In this document: one piece after another, positions 27,101 through 36,600 of the stretch
Position numbering within the stretch: position 1 is the first letter of the stretch
How the letters are laid out: each line of letters begins with the position of its first letter
Assembly (NCBI GenBank): GCA_005656395.1
Contig: SRSI01000079.1
Location: forward strand, 1,922,001 to 1,986,000
DNA: 64,000 nucleotides
DNA from: Strongyloides papillosus
Taxonomy: Eukaryota; Nematoda; Chromadorea; Rhabditida; Strongyloididae
Direction of reading: 5' to 3'
The notes under the pieces: model-generated
The model's input: the letters and a program-made list of their open reading frames with translations, nothing else
Told to the model about the DNA's origin: nothing
Databases searched by the model: none
Position numbers and translations under genes: made by a program

Positions 27101-27278
27101 CAAAGCCCCCCTACGTAATATGGCAAAGACAAATGAATCCGAATTTGTGGAATGGATGGAGAATTCTCAGTCATCTCCAAAGTCAATAAACAGTTCTATT
27201 TCTCAAATTGATAGTGAGGAAGGAAGAATAAAAAAGAAAGGATTTTCTCTTTTTAAGAGAAACAGTAAAAGAAATTAA
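15180..27278 (+). CDS. sma-1: Beta-heavy (apical) spectrin, SMA-1 type, with multiple frame breaks
   Basis: The product is the large beta subunit of apical spectrin, which pairs with alpha-spectrin and links actin to the apical membrane of epithelia. Two calponin-homology domains lie at about residues 93-205 and 215-320. Spectrin repeats follow, with an SH3 domain inserted early (about 17775-17940; ALMD, EWW and GYIPANH motifs). That insert is the hallmark of beta-heavy spectrin. A PH domain lies at 26457-26790. A 45-bp intron (26959-27003) leads to a basic C-terminal tail ending at 27278. Corrected length is about 4,015 residues, matching the ~4,000-residue family size. The body is otherwise intronless. 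The frame changes 12 times (near 17272, 18990, 19266, 19474, 20045, 21086, 21911, 22213, 23262, 23909, 24012 and 24047): nine apparent one-base gains and three losses. After correction the W-to-G and W-to-H spacings of the repeats I checked are canonical, which argues against a decayed pseudogene. Confidence 0.9.
17270..17276 (+). other. Frame break: one base missing (GAA/TGT)
   Basis: The upstream frame reads GAA-TGT-TAA. Re-reading the last A of GAA (or restoring one A) gives E-E-M-L-N-N-K-D and sets the repeat's conserved Asp at the usual 16 residues after its Trp. A two-insertion alternative (TGT-TAA, AAA-TAA) makes the repeat one residue short. Confidence 0.6.
18988..18994 (+). other. 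Frame break at A-AAA-AAT heptamer (one base missing)
   Basis: The frame reads TTA-AAA-AAT and then runs to a stop at 19030. The downstream frame needs TTA-AAA-AAA-TTG-TGG, which restores a Trp-containing helix. The site is a six-A run and also matches the X-XXY-YYZ pattern of -1 slippery heptamers. Confidence 0.65.
19264..19269 (+). other. Frame break: GAC TGA (one extra base)
   Basis: Removing C or T gives GAT/GAC-GAA and the continuous spectrin sequence S-E-I-I-D-E-R-R-N-Q-V. The stop of the broken frame is created exactly at the break. Confidence 0.7.
19472..19477 (+). other. Frame break: CAC TGA (one extra base)
   Basis: Dropping one base gives H-L-Q-R-H-E-K-F-A-G-E-L, the standard L-x-x-H-x-x-F motif at the A/B helix junction of a spectrin repeat. 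Moving the break upstream destroys the conserved His. Confidence 0.75.
20043..20049 (+). other. Frame break: one base missing near TTCAA
   Basis: The frame ends TTC-AAA-TAG. Adding one base (TTT-CAA-ATA) gives W-I-R-E-K-F-Q-I-V-K-S and places the conserved Gly 14 and His 27 residues after the Trp, as in other repeats. Confidence 0.65.
21080..21089 (+). other. Frame break: one extra base in ATGAAGG
   Basis: Dropping one A or G gives F-Q-H-E-V-G-S-M-E-S-S and keeps the conserved Glu-Val pair six and seven residues after the repeat His. The broken frame runs on to 21178, so the stop is not at the break. Confidence 0.65.
21909..21914 (+). other. Frame break: GCC TAA (one extra base)
   Basis: Removing one base gives L-N-L-A-K-L-E-S-S-I-M-D-M-R-S-W-I, a normal inter-repeat helix. 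The hexamer and following A are the same as at 1897-1891 (-). Confidence 0.7.
22208..22227 (+). other. Frame break: one extra base near AGAAGTG
   Basis: Removing an A gives S-R-E-R-V-P-A-L-E-E-A-R-D-L-L, which keeps the helix Leu in register. Alternatively the extra base could be the T of ACT-TGA at 22222-22227, but that puts Thr at the Leu position. Confidence 0.6.
23259..23266 (+). other. Frame break: one extra pyrimidine in CGTTTCCC
   Basis: Removing one T or C gives E-A-Y-R-(S/F)-Q-K-D-Y-G-D-S-L-E-A-V and puts the conserved D-Y-G 12-14 residues after the Trp. This break is in a short homopolymer pair, typical of sequencing slippage. Confidence 0.65.
23907..23912 (+). other. Frame break: GAC TGA (one extra base)
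   Basis: Removing C or T gives L-S-S-D-D-H-G-K-D-V-I-S-V-E-A-L-I, with Gly exactly 14 residues after the Trp. It has the same hexamer as the break at 19264. Confidence 0.7.
24010..24015 (+). other. Frame break: TGT TAA (one extra base)
   Basis: Dropping one T gives TGT-AAG and opens a short frame (24014-24046) encoding K-N-C-L-I-A-R-E-K-G-Y, typical of the B helix. This frame lasts only 11 codons before the next break. Confidence 0.65.
24044..24049 (+). other. Frame break: TAC TGA (one extra base)
   Basis: Dropping one base gives G-Y-E-N-I-D-N-L and joins the final uninterrupted 2.9-kb coding stretch. It lies 33 bases after the previous break. Confidence 0.7.
26959..27003 (+). other. 45-bp GT-AG intron near the 3' end of the spectrin gene
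   Basis: GTAAGT donor after CACTCAAC and TTTTTTTAG acceptor. Joining C with AT gives His and keeps an open frame of about 90 more codons with a basic tail (K-K-K-G-F-S-L-F-K-R). It is the only intron I can see in the 12-kb gene. Confidence 0.85.
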
Positions 27279-27811
27279 ACTAATGAATGATGAAATACTA
27301 AACAATTTAATAATTCTGATTAATCAAACACTAATCACTCGATAACCTTTGATATTTTACATAAACTAGAAACTTATTTTGCCTTTAAAAGAACGACTAC
27401 TAAGTCTCATATTGATTTAGAAATAAATATAATTTAAAATATAATTATTTAAGTTTGTTTTTTATCGATGTAGAAATAAATAAATAATTTTAATTATGTT
27501 GCCGCGATTTATGGTTTCGTATATTTTTGATTAATTAAACAATACCTTAGACAAACCTCTGATAAAGTGACTACAAGTACATAAAAAAAACTACGTGTAA
27601 AATTTTGATGTTACTTTACAAATAAAGTGACTTTGCTCAAAATAATTGGAAACAACAATCGTTTCAGGACAACGTGTTTAAACCATAGTGTTTGCTGGAT
27701 GTCTTGATTACCTGTTGAAAGTCGTGCCTTTTTTCTGTAGGATTTCTATTATTTCGATATTTATAATTATCATAATCCTTTAATTGTAATGATAATAAAG
27801 TTTTTTTAGGA
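27279..27811. other. Intergenic: spectrin 3'UTR and NDUFB8 upstream region
   Basis: AT-rich with AATAAA-like sites near 27420-27430 and 27473-27480 suitable for spectrin polyadenylation. A TTTTTTTAG acceptor at 27801-27809 stands two bases before the NDUFB8 ATG, as expected for spliced-leader addition or a 5'UTR intron. Confidence 0.5.
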
Positions 27812-28498
27812 ATGGCTCAGCTGTCGAAAGTTACTATTCGTAATTTGCATTGTACACTAGTTAATGGTAATTTTAATTATCTCACCCTTATTTTATAAAT
27901 CGTTATACTTTTGTTTTTAGCTCGTGGACCATTAAAATTTGAAGGTTGGTATCCTCGTGATCATAAACCAGGTCCATATCCTGAAAATGATAAGGAAAGG
28001 CGTATGGCAGCAATGAAGTATGGTCTCAGACCAGAAGATTACAAGTATGTTTAATTTATTATAAGGTCATTTACTATTTATTTTTACAGACCAATTAATC
28101 CTTCAGATGCATTACGTCATGCTGGTGATTACCCATCTGCAGGAGTTTTTACTTTTGACCACAAAGATCCATATGAAGCATGGTCGGATAGGGTACATCG
28201 TAGAAATTGGGGTGAGCTAGTATCAATGGATCTTATGACAAATCGTGGAGACAGATTTACATTCACTGGACTTGAGGAAGAAAAATTTAAGTTCTGGAAT
28301 GGTTGTTTGATCTTCCTTCGTGTTCTTATTCCAATGGCAGTTTTTGGGTATATTTTTACTAATAGTAATCCAAATACCCTCAAATGGAGGAATCCAGTTA
28401 TGCCTAAGCAGTATCCCTACGATTTCTACAGAGCTTTTCCATTTGAAGATGCTAGAAACTATCCAATTGTTAATTATACATTCGAACCAGCTGAATAG
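27812..28498 (+). CDS. NDUFB8: NADH dehydrogenase (complex I) subunit NDUFB8/ASHI
   Basis: Three exons (27812-27866, 27921-28044, 28090-28498) with introns of 54 and 45 bp join in frame to give about 195 residues. The family signature runs through the protein: P-G-P-Y-P-E-N-D with A-A-x-K-Y-x-L-R-P-E-D-Y, then D-Y-P, an R-N-W-G-E block, one membrane segment (about 28305-28365) and the C-terminal P-K-Q-Y-P-Y-D motif. It is an accessory subunit of the inner-membrane arm of complex I. The N-terminus should act as or follow a mitochondrial targeting sequence. The T-run plus AG directly before the ATG suggests trans-splicing (inference). The family assignment is firm. Confidence 0.9.
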
Positions 28499-28771
28499 GA
28501 TAATATTTTTTTACTAAAAGATAGTTGTATTGTAAAGTAAAATTAGTTTTTACATATTGTTTTTATTTTATTGAATATTCTAATTTTACATTGTACTTCT
28601 TGAAAATTAATTTGTTTTAGAATGGAATATCTAAAATTTAAATATCTTATTTATGTAAAATTAAGTGAAAATTAGAATGTAGGAATTCTAGTTTTTGATT
28701 TAAAAAATGTTGTAAAGAAAGATGATTTTAAAAGAAAAATTGTATTTTAATATCTTAATTTAAGGTTTGAT

Positions 28772-29137
28772 ATGATTTTGTTATCTAGAATTCCATTCTT
28801 AGTGATTTCGTTGATTCTTGTAAAAAGAATTTCTTGTGCTCAGACGATGAAGATGGAGTGCTTGGTAATGTAAAAGCACATATTTCTTATATGAACATAA
28901 CCCAAGACGAGATACAGAAGTTTAATGATGACTATCAAAAAGATCGATCAGGAAAAATATGTAGAAAAGCTTAAATCAGTAAGAGAGAAAGCAGAAAAGG
29001 AGTATGAAAAAAAGAAGTTGGAAGAAAAGAAGGAACTAGCAAAAGGGGATTTCAATCAGGACATAGACTTACACAACAAACATCTTTTAACAGATCAAGA
29101 TGGGTCTTCATCAACAGAACAATCGAATCTCCACTAA
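28772..29137 (+). CDS. Unidentified small protein with signal-like N-terminus and charged helix; frame uncertain
   Basis: An ATG at 28772 opens a hydrophobic leader (MILLSRIPFLVISLILV) ending near ISCAQ. At 28925-29137 the same frame encodes a Lys/Glu-rich helix (EKYVEKLKSVREKAEKEYEK) and a Ser/Gln-rich tail. Between them that frame stops at 28868. Two models work. One is a 48-bp intron 28870-28917 with weak sites (GTAAAA and GATACAG). The other is a stretch in another frame (about 28838-28930; N-V-K-A-H-I-S-Y-M-N-I-T-Q-D-E) with one base missing near 28838 and one extra A near 28940. The second reads more like protein. A further coding-like piece in another frame (ending D-P-L-S-N-G-V-P-N-T-C-N, about 29240) suggests the true 3' end is also displaced. 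Function unknown. It lies about 270 bp downstream of NDUFB8 on the same strand. Confidence 0.45.
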
Positions 29138-29566
29138 AGATGACTAGGTTAAAGGGACGAAAATTGCGACAAAACCGATCAGTTACAACTAAAATGAATA
29201 TGCTTTTGACCCACTTAGTAATGGTGTTCCAAATACTTGTAATTAAACAGAAGCCTCAGATGTATTTTTGGGCTTCTAAAAATTTGTTCGATAACGTATA
29301 TTTTAAAATTGTTAAGAATAAAAGCATCAAAAAAATTAAATTTTTTATTATTTAATATATTAAAAAAAATCACTTTAGCACAACACTTAAAAGTCAAAGA
29401 ATATTGATAATTTTTTACCCGATAATTGTAAGTTTAAGTTTCATTATTTTCTTCTTCTTATCATTACTCATAGTATTTATTTTTCCATTATTATTGCAAT
29501 AACCCGGATGTTAACAATTAAATAGATATTTATTAATAATGTATCTTTCTTTGGTGAACACAAATT
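29138..29566. other. Intergenic between convergent genes
   Basis: The first 100 bases may still encode the C-terminus of the 28772 gene in a shifted frame. The rest is AT-rich 3' flank. A TTTATT at 29529-29534 is an AATAAA polyadenylation signal on the minus strand for the NPC1-like gene. Confidence 0.5.
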
Positions 29567-32500
29567 TCAACTATAGGCAACTTGTTGAATGTATTGCTCA
29601 TCATTATCTGAATCGTCTTGTTCTATTGCTGATTTTTTACCTGCCAAAAATTCTCTACTTCTTCCTGATTTAGTGAAATCTTTTATATAGGAATTATTGT
29701 GATCACTGATTTTGGCTAAAACTCTCCTACGGTTCACTGGTGGGCCTATAATTATTAATAATAATATGTTAGAAAATTCCAGTAAAAACATACCAACAAA
29801 ACTCAATAAAACAGGTAAAAATATTAAACCATGAGCAGCTCCAATAATAACAATACCCAAGAACATTCTAAAGTAGAAAACTTTAAAAATTTGACTATGA
29901 GCAAACGCTAGAACAAGAATACCACCAAATTTAGTTAATGTAATACCGCTTAAGACACTACTTCCAACAACGCTTAAACTTTCTTTAGCTCTATCTAATT
30001 TTCTTCTTTGGCAACTTAAAGCAAAGGATCTAACAATGTGCGAACAAAATTCAACTGATATCCCCATACTCATAACTAAATTGACAACTGATATAGCATT
30101 GAAATCAATATTCCACCAATACATAAGTCCTATTAAATTTAACAATATTGATGCAATTGTTACAACAATAATCATCCCAGACCATGGATCAATTCCCAAG
30201 CATAATGTAGCAACAACAAAAATTCCAGTTATTGAAAATATTATTTGAATTATAGCATCGGATACAATTGTTTCGTAATTTTCATAGAATACATAAAATA
30301 CACTGTATGGAAACACTTCAACTGGACAATGTGCTTCGAGATCTTTGTTTAACATATCTGTTAAGTTTGTTGAAATTTGTTTAGCTACAGCCATAGCGTT
30401 AATAAAATCTTCAGATTTCTTTAAAACTGTATGATATGTCATGAAATAGGAAGTTGATATTCTTCCAGAATTAGTTGTTCTCAACGCCGATGAGTATGCT
30501 GCATGCCCACCTAATGGACATTCAGAAGTTGGGTTGTCTGATAAGAAATCATGAATATAATTAAAAAATAAGTCTGTTCTTGGTCTATTATTAGTAAATT
30601 CAACATTACAACTTTGACAATTGTCATTTTTTAAAGATGCAGGACAAAATGTACCATTATTTATGAATCTTCTACAACATGTCGGTTGGCCATTCGGTTT
30701 TAACCATGATATATAATCATCAACCCAATTCATTACAGGTTCAGCTATATAACTACGATTTTTCCATAGAGCTGCTCTTGATAATTGTCCACCAAGTGAA
30801 TCAGACTTACAACCAACACTGGAACACAATTTATTTTGTAAATCAATTCTACTATAATCATAATATCCTTTAATAACAAAATATACAGGTGGACCAACAC
30901 TTAGAAATCTATCAGTATTTTTAAAGTGTGTTAAAACATATGAATCTTCTGGCACAGCCATTTTTTGATCTAGTCCCAATTGTATTTGATTGATAAATGC
31001 CAATGAGCTACATAACCAGCCGAAAAAAATAACAATAACAGCACATCTAACTGGTTTAGAAAATAGGAATGGACTATAATATTTGTTAAATATAGAATAC
31101 ATATAACTCTCAGGATTGACAGGTTCAACAGGAAGTTTTTGACAACAAAATATTTCTGGTCTACCACTTTCTTGTCTCTTAATATCAATAACAAATAAAC
31201 TTAGAAAACATGTAACTTGGAGGAAAAAATCAAATATTAAAGCTAATGCAGCATAAAGTGAAAAAACTTGGACAGCAGGCATTTGTGAAAGTGCACCAAG
31301 GAAAAAACAGAGAACTTCGGATAGAGATGATAATAACATTGATGGTATAACTTCACCGGAAATTTTAGCTATTCTTATATCTAACGGTTCCTCCATCTGG
31401 AATGATGTCATTCTTTGATATGTTTGAACAAAAATAAAAATATTATCAACACCAACAGCTAAAACAAGGAATGGTTGGACTTCAAGAATTATCATTGTTG
31501 CGGGAATTCCATAAAATGCATAAACTCCTATTGAAGCTGTTACTGATAATGCCACAATAAGAACACCAGCAACACCGAGAAGAAGTTTAGATGAAACAAA
31601 TAGATATAATAAATTATTATTTGATACTTGATATTGTCCTAAAGTAAATGCAACATATAAAAACATAAAAATATATGATATCAACACTGTAAATGCATCT
31701 GATTTTGATTCTCTCTCAATTTCATCTTCTATAGATCTTTCAGCTGTAAATGATATATGGATTCTTTCGCTATTATATTCTTTTAAAAATTTAATATATT
31801 CTTTTTCCCATTCTAAAGCATTTAAATTATCAATTTCATTAATATTATTTTTAACTAAAAATGTTATTACAAGTCCTTTTGATGATTCATAATTATTTGT
31901 GGAATTGAAATCACCCAAAATAACATACGGTTGAATGGGACCACCAAAATCAGCTAAACAACTTAAGCCAACACTCGATACCATTGTATATGGATTACTA
32001 ATGCAATTAAAAATATGATTAAGATAGTCTTTTGTGTAAAAATCGAAATCATTATCTATTTCTATATCAAGATGAGAGATATTATTTTGGAAATAATTAA
32101 ATATACTCATTATTGCACATTTAGAAGTTTTTCCTTTCATTGGTTTAAAGCATATATCATTTAATGTTACTAATTTTCCATTTGAAGTATTTGCTACTAA
32201 ATTCATTAAATCTAATTGAAGTTCAAATGCTTCCTTTAAGAATTCTTTCTCAAATGCCGGTCCATAGTAACTTTCATCAACTTCAGTTGTTACATTGGAA
32301 TGAACAAAAAACATTTGGTTCTTTGGGTAAATAATTACCTGTTCTACTCTATGAAATGGCCCAAAATTAGAATCGAAAAAATCTTTTTGTTGTCTAGCTT
32401 TTGAATGTGGATATGACCATAATTCAACGGGATCTGTCGTGAATCTAACCATCAAAAGACCACTAGAACATATTAATGCAACAATAAAGCCAAATGAAAA

Positions 32501-33630
32501 TACCATTAATGGACGACGAGCTGCTATTAATCCAATTTGATAACTTATTCCTTCAAGAAGTTGTTCAATAGAGTAACCTAAATTTTCAATATAACCACCA
32601 TGTGTATCTTTAATAAATGGTAATGAAGTAATAGGTGTTGCTTTAAAATTCTTCATATCATTACCATCATTTGTTGTTTTCTTTAAAACATATTGAAGAA
32701 CCATCATACACATACCAGTTGCTAGGAGAGCACCAAAAGCCGTTAATGACATAGCTTTAATACAATCCATAGCAGCAATTTTACATGATTCATCAGACAA
32801 TTTAGGAAAAGGTGGTTCATTTTTACAGATTGAAGGGCAATCCGAACAGGCACATGTATCGCCAAAAATGGTAGTGGATTCATTACAACGATATGCTTTA
32901 GTTTTCGAAGGTATAATTATGTTATTATTTCTTGTATGATTCCCACCAATAAAAAAATTAATTGTAAATGGAACACCTATATGGGGATTATATGTTCCCA
33001 TAAATTGAAACCACTTCTCAATAGTACATTCATCAGTTTTCCTTCCACATAATGTGTCTAAGGCATATGTTCCTAGTGCCCGAACATTTTTACATGAATC
33101 GAAAAGGGTATTGGCAAAATTTTGATCAACAAAATATTCTACAGATGTTATATACTTAGAATTATTAGTTTTAGAGAAATTTGAAGATTCAAGATTGAGG
33201 ATATTAATATAATTATATTGATTAGGTGAGCAAGCAAAGTCGCACCAGAGATTAGCAAAATTCCTAAAACAACTTGGACATTTTTGAAGAATTTGAAATG
33301 GTACTGTCATTTGGCTTTTAAGAATATGAAATTGCTCCTTATCACAACATAAATTTCTATTTCCATCTACAAAATATAAGCTTATATTTTTAATTAAACA
33401 AACTTACTTTCAAAAAGATGCGGACACATATCTTTGATTTCATTTTCAATATCCTCCTCATCAATAGGAAGAGGTGGTCCTGAGTATGGACAATTTTGGT
33501 ATAATTTACCATTTTTTCCACATGTTCCACGCATAACACATTGCTTAGTGTAAACTTTTGTATTGATAAAAATAATAAATATAATTACATGCCATATTAA
33601 ATTTTTAAATACCTCCTTTTGCCAAAGCAT
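29567..33630 (-). CDS. NPC1-like intracellular sterol transporter
   Basis: Exon 1 (33630-33408) and exon 2 (33366-29567) flank a 41-bp intron; the spliced protein is about 1,340 residues. A signal peptide or anchor is followed by the NPC1 N-terminal sterol-binding domain, opened by CVMRGTCGKNGKLYQNCPYS-GPP and continuing with CPSCFRNFANLWCDFACSP. The sterol-sensing domain lies at about residues 630-800 (YIFMFLYVAF, VQPFLVLAVGVDN). A cysteine-rich luminal loop follows, then the second RND-type membrane block at about residues 1100-1285. This layout matches NPC1/NCR-1 and NCR-2, which export cholesterol from late endosomes and lysosomes; worms need this for hormone (dafachronic acid) synthesis. 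I cannot say which paralogue it is. The C-terminus ends QQVAYS instead of the dileucine tail of vertebrate NPC1. The 3.8-kb exon is unbroken, in contrast to the spectrin gene. Confidence 0.92.
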
Positions 33631-36600
33631 TTCATTCCCTTTATAATAATTTAATTAACTAAAATGAAAAATAAAATAATATGATTAAAGATAAGTAAAT
33701 AAAAGTATAATACAATAAATATAGTTTGTTTTACTGATAATATAAATTAAATACTAATTAAAAAATAAATACATTACTGAAGTAAAAAATTAAAAATATT
33801 TTTGATAAAAAATTATATCATATAAAAAATGGATTAAGGAAGGAAAGTAAGATGTGATAACAACAAAATAAAACATAGTTAGAGAATGAAATATTTAAAA
33901 AATTTAAAATATGGTGATAAATGTAGAAAGTATCTAAAAATATATCATATTTGTAATATTATTTAATATAATAACGAAAATAAATTGAAGAAAAAAAGTA
34001 CAATAAAATATATATTATTTCACTGATATGTATATATATGTAATATTTTAGAAACATATATATTTTTAAATTTATTGTAAATAGTATAAAGGAAAAGAAA
34101 ATTAAAAAAGACTATTCTTGAGGCATATTTTGCAAAAGCAATATATGTGTTGTAAATGAAAGTGGAGAAGTTTTAGTTAGAATGTATGCGTTTCAATATT
34201 TATCTATACCTTTATACACTGTCTCTAAATTATTTAATGGCATTTTAATATTACATTTAAGTAATAATTTCGAATTATATAATAAAATATTAATTTTAGC
34301 AGCAGATTTATAATATTAAAAGGTAAAAGAAATTATTTTTAATGTAGGGGGAAAGAATCAGGGGGAAGAAAAAAGAGGGGAAATTTTTAAAAAAATGAAT
34401 TAAAGAAGTAGAAGAAAAATATTTTAACCTTCGTTCCATATAATACTACTTTGTTGTATTATTGTGTACTTTAAAAATAGTTTTTGATAGTTTGATGTTA
34501 TAAAAGGCATGTAGTTTGGTATGGCATATTAGTTTGGTATTAGGAATATATGTGTAAATCTATATATTCATAAATAGATATCTATATAAGTTTATTATAT
34601 TAATATAACAATAGGCTTTTATTTTTACTCTATTTTAAGTCTAAAAAAATATATTTAAATTCTATTAATTAATTTTAATAAATATCTGATTAAAAATTAT
34701 AATTATTGATCTTTACCATTATGTTATTTCATAAAAGAAAGATATTTTTTACAAATATGGAAAAAAATATAAACAAATTGAAAAAGTTAAATGGAGAAGA
34801 GATTGATATGATAAAATGTGAAGAATAACTATTATTAAACAAATGATATAAAGAGAAAAATGCTTGTATTGAAAGATTATAAGGGAAAGTTGAATCTCTA
34901 AACACATTATGTTTCAATGAAAAATAATATTTAATGTTTTTTGAGAGTGTTAGAAAAAAATGAAATATTACTACTAAAGACTACATTTTTTGTAGCATCT
35001 TGTTTCTCATTCTCAAATGTCTTTTGTTAGTTTTTTTAAATAATGACAAGAAAATCTTTTAGAAGATCATTCTTATTACATTTTAAATTCTCAATAGATA
35101 TATATGTAATGTTTACAAAATATATCCAAATGATATATATTTGATAAAGTTTTATAAATGTTTTATGACTTTTATCTCAAATTTTGGCGTTTAGAGTTGA
35201 GGGAAATTCTTAAGAAATGTTTGTTCAATAAAGATGTTATTGTTATGTAGATGACGTAATAACTTTTTTTGTCAATTTTTTTATGACATACATTTCAAAT
35301 GATAAAGTGAGATAATTGAAAAGTTTTTTGTTTAAATATTTATTAATATATAAATAATTTTCTGTTTTAAGGAACCGTATATAAAAACAAAAAGCATCCC
35401 TATAGATGAATTCGTGTGTAAGAATGAAGAAAGTAGGGTAATAAAAAGTTCTTATCACAAGAAAAATTATGAAACATATTTAGTCATTATTATAATAATA
35501 TTTGTACATAAATAAATATACTGGAAAATGTTGTATTTGTGATAAGAGAAGATGATAAAAATCTCAATAAAAATATATATACATATTTTAAATTTGAATG
35601 ATAAAATATGGGAAGAAAATGTGGGTAAGCAAGTTCCTTGTTGTTTTTTTAGATATAAAATAAATAGTAAAATATAAATAAATTTTTTTAAGTAAATGAT
35701 ACTGAATAATGGTATCTTTTATCATTTAAATAAATTAATTAAAAGTAGTATAACGATAAAAAGCATGTATGAAAAATAATTATTAAAGAAATAAATGAAT
35801 TTATAAAAAATCTCTATGGATAAATTAATTATTTTACTATACATTTAAAATAATACATTTTTTTTTAAATAACATCAACAAAAAAGATACCAATAAATTT
35901 TTATAATATAAAGATAGAGAAACCTTCAAAAATTAATTAGTCAAATATTTGATAAATTAATTTCTTAGTAAGATTGATGATAATAAATCAAAGTTAAGTG
36001 AAGTTTAAAAAAAATAAGTTGATGTCAAAATGACCCTTTCTTGAAAGGGGGTTACAGAAAAAAAAAAGTATATTAAAATAGATAGAAGTGTAAAACTTTT
36101 AAATACATTAATCATTTATCTTATATATTATTTAATAGTATGAAAAATTATCAAATAACATTCCATAAATATAATATATTGGAGATAGGTTAAGTATATT
36201 TCTAAGGAAGTAAAATTTGTATATTTATATCTATTTTAAAGTTTTAAGAGTAAGTTTTTTTTATGGTCTAAAGAATATTAATATAAATATTTAAATTAAA
36301 AATATAATAGGACCAGATATCTATGATAAATATAAAGTACACATATTTTTTTAAGAATACAATTTAATTGACAACTTAAGATTTACTTTTCTCATATGAT
36401 ATTGTTATTTTAAATGAAAAATATTTAACTATTATTTTTTTGATAAATAATAAAATAATATATAAAAAAGGTTAATCTATTATTAGAAAGGTTAAAGTAA
36501 TTTAAAAAAAGTGTAAAAAGTTTTTTTCTAATTTTCAATATGCATCTATTATATTTTTGTTGATGTAAAATAATATATGTATAAATTTTATAAACTAAAA

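Noticed and set aside
15180..27278. Spectrin gene as a decayed pseudogene because of its many frame breaks
   Set aside because: All domains keep their key residues and the repeats checked keep their lengths once single bases are corrected, and long parts are unbroken. A neutral pseudogene would also show in-frame stops and lost conserved residues.
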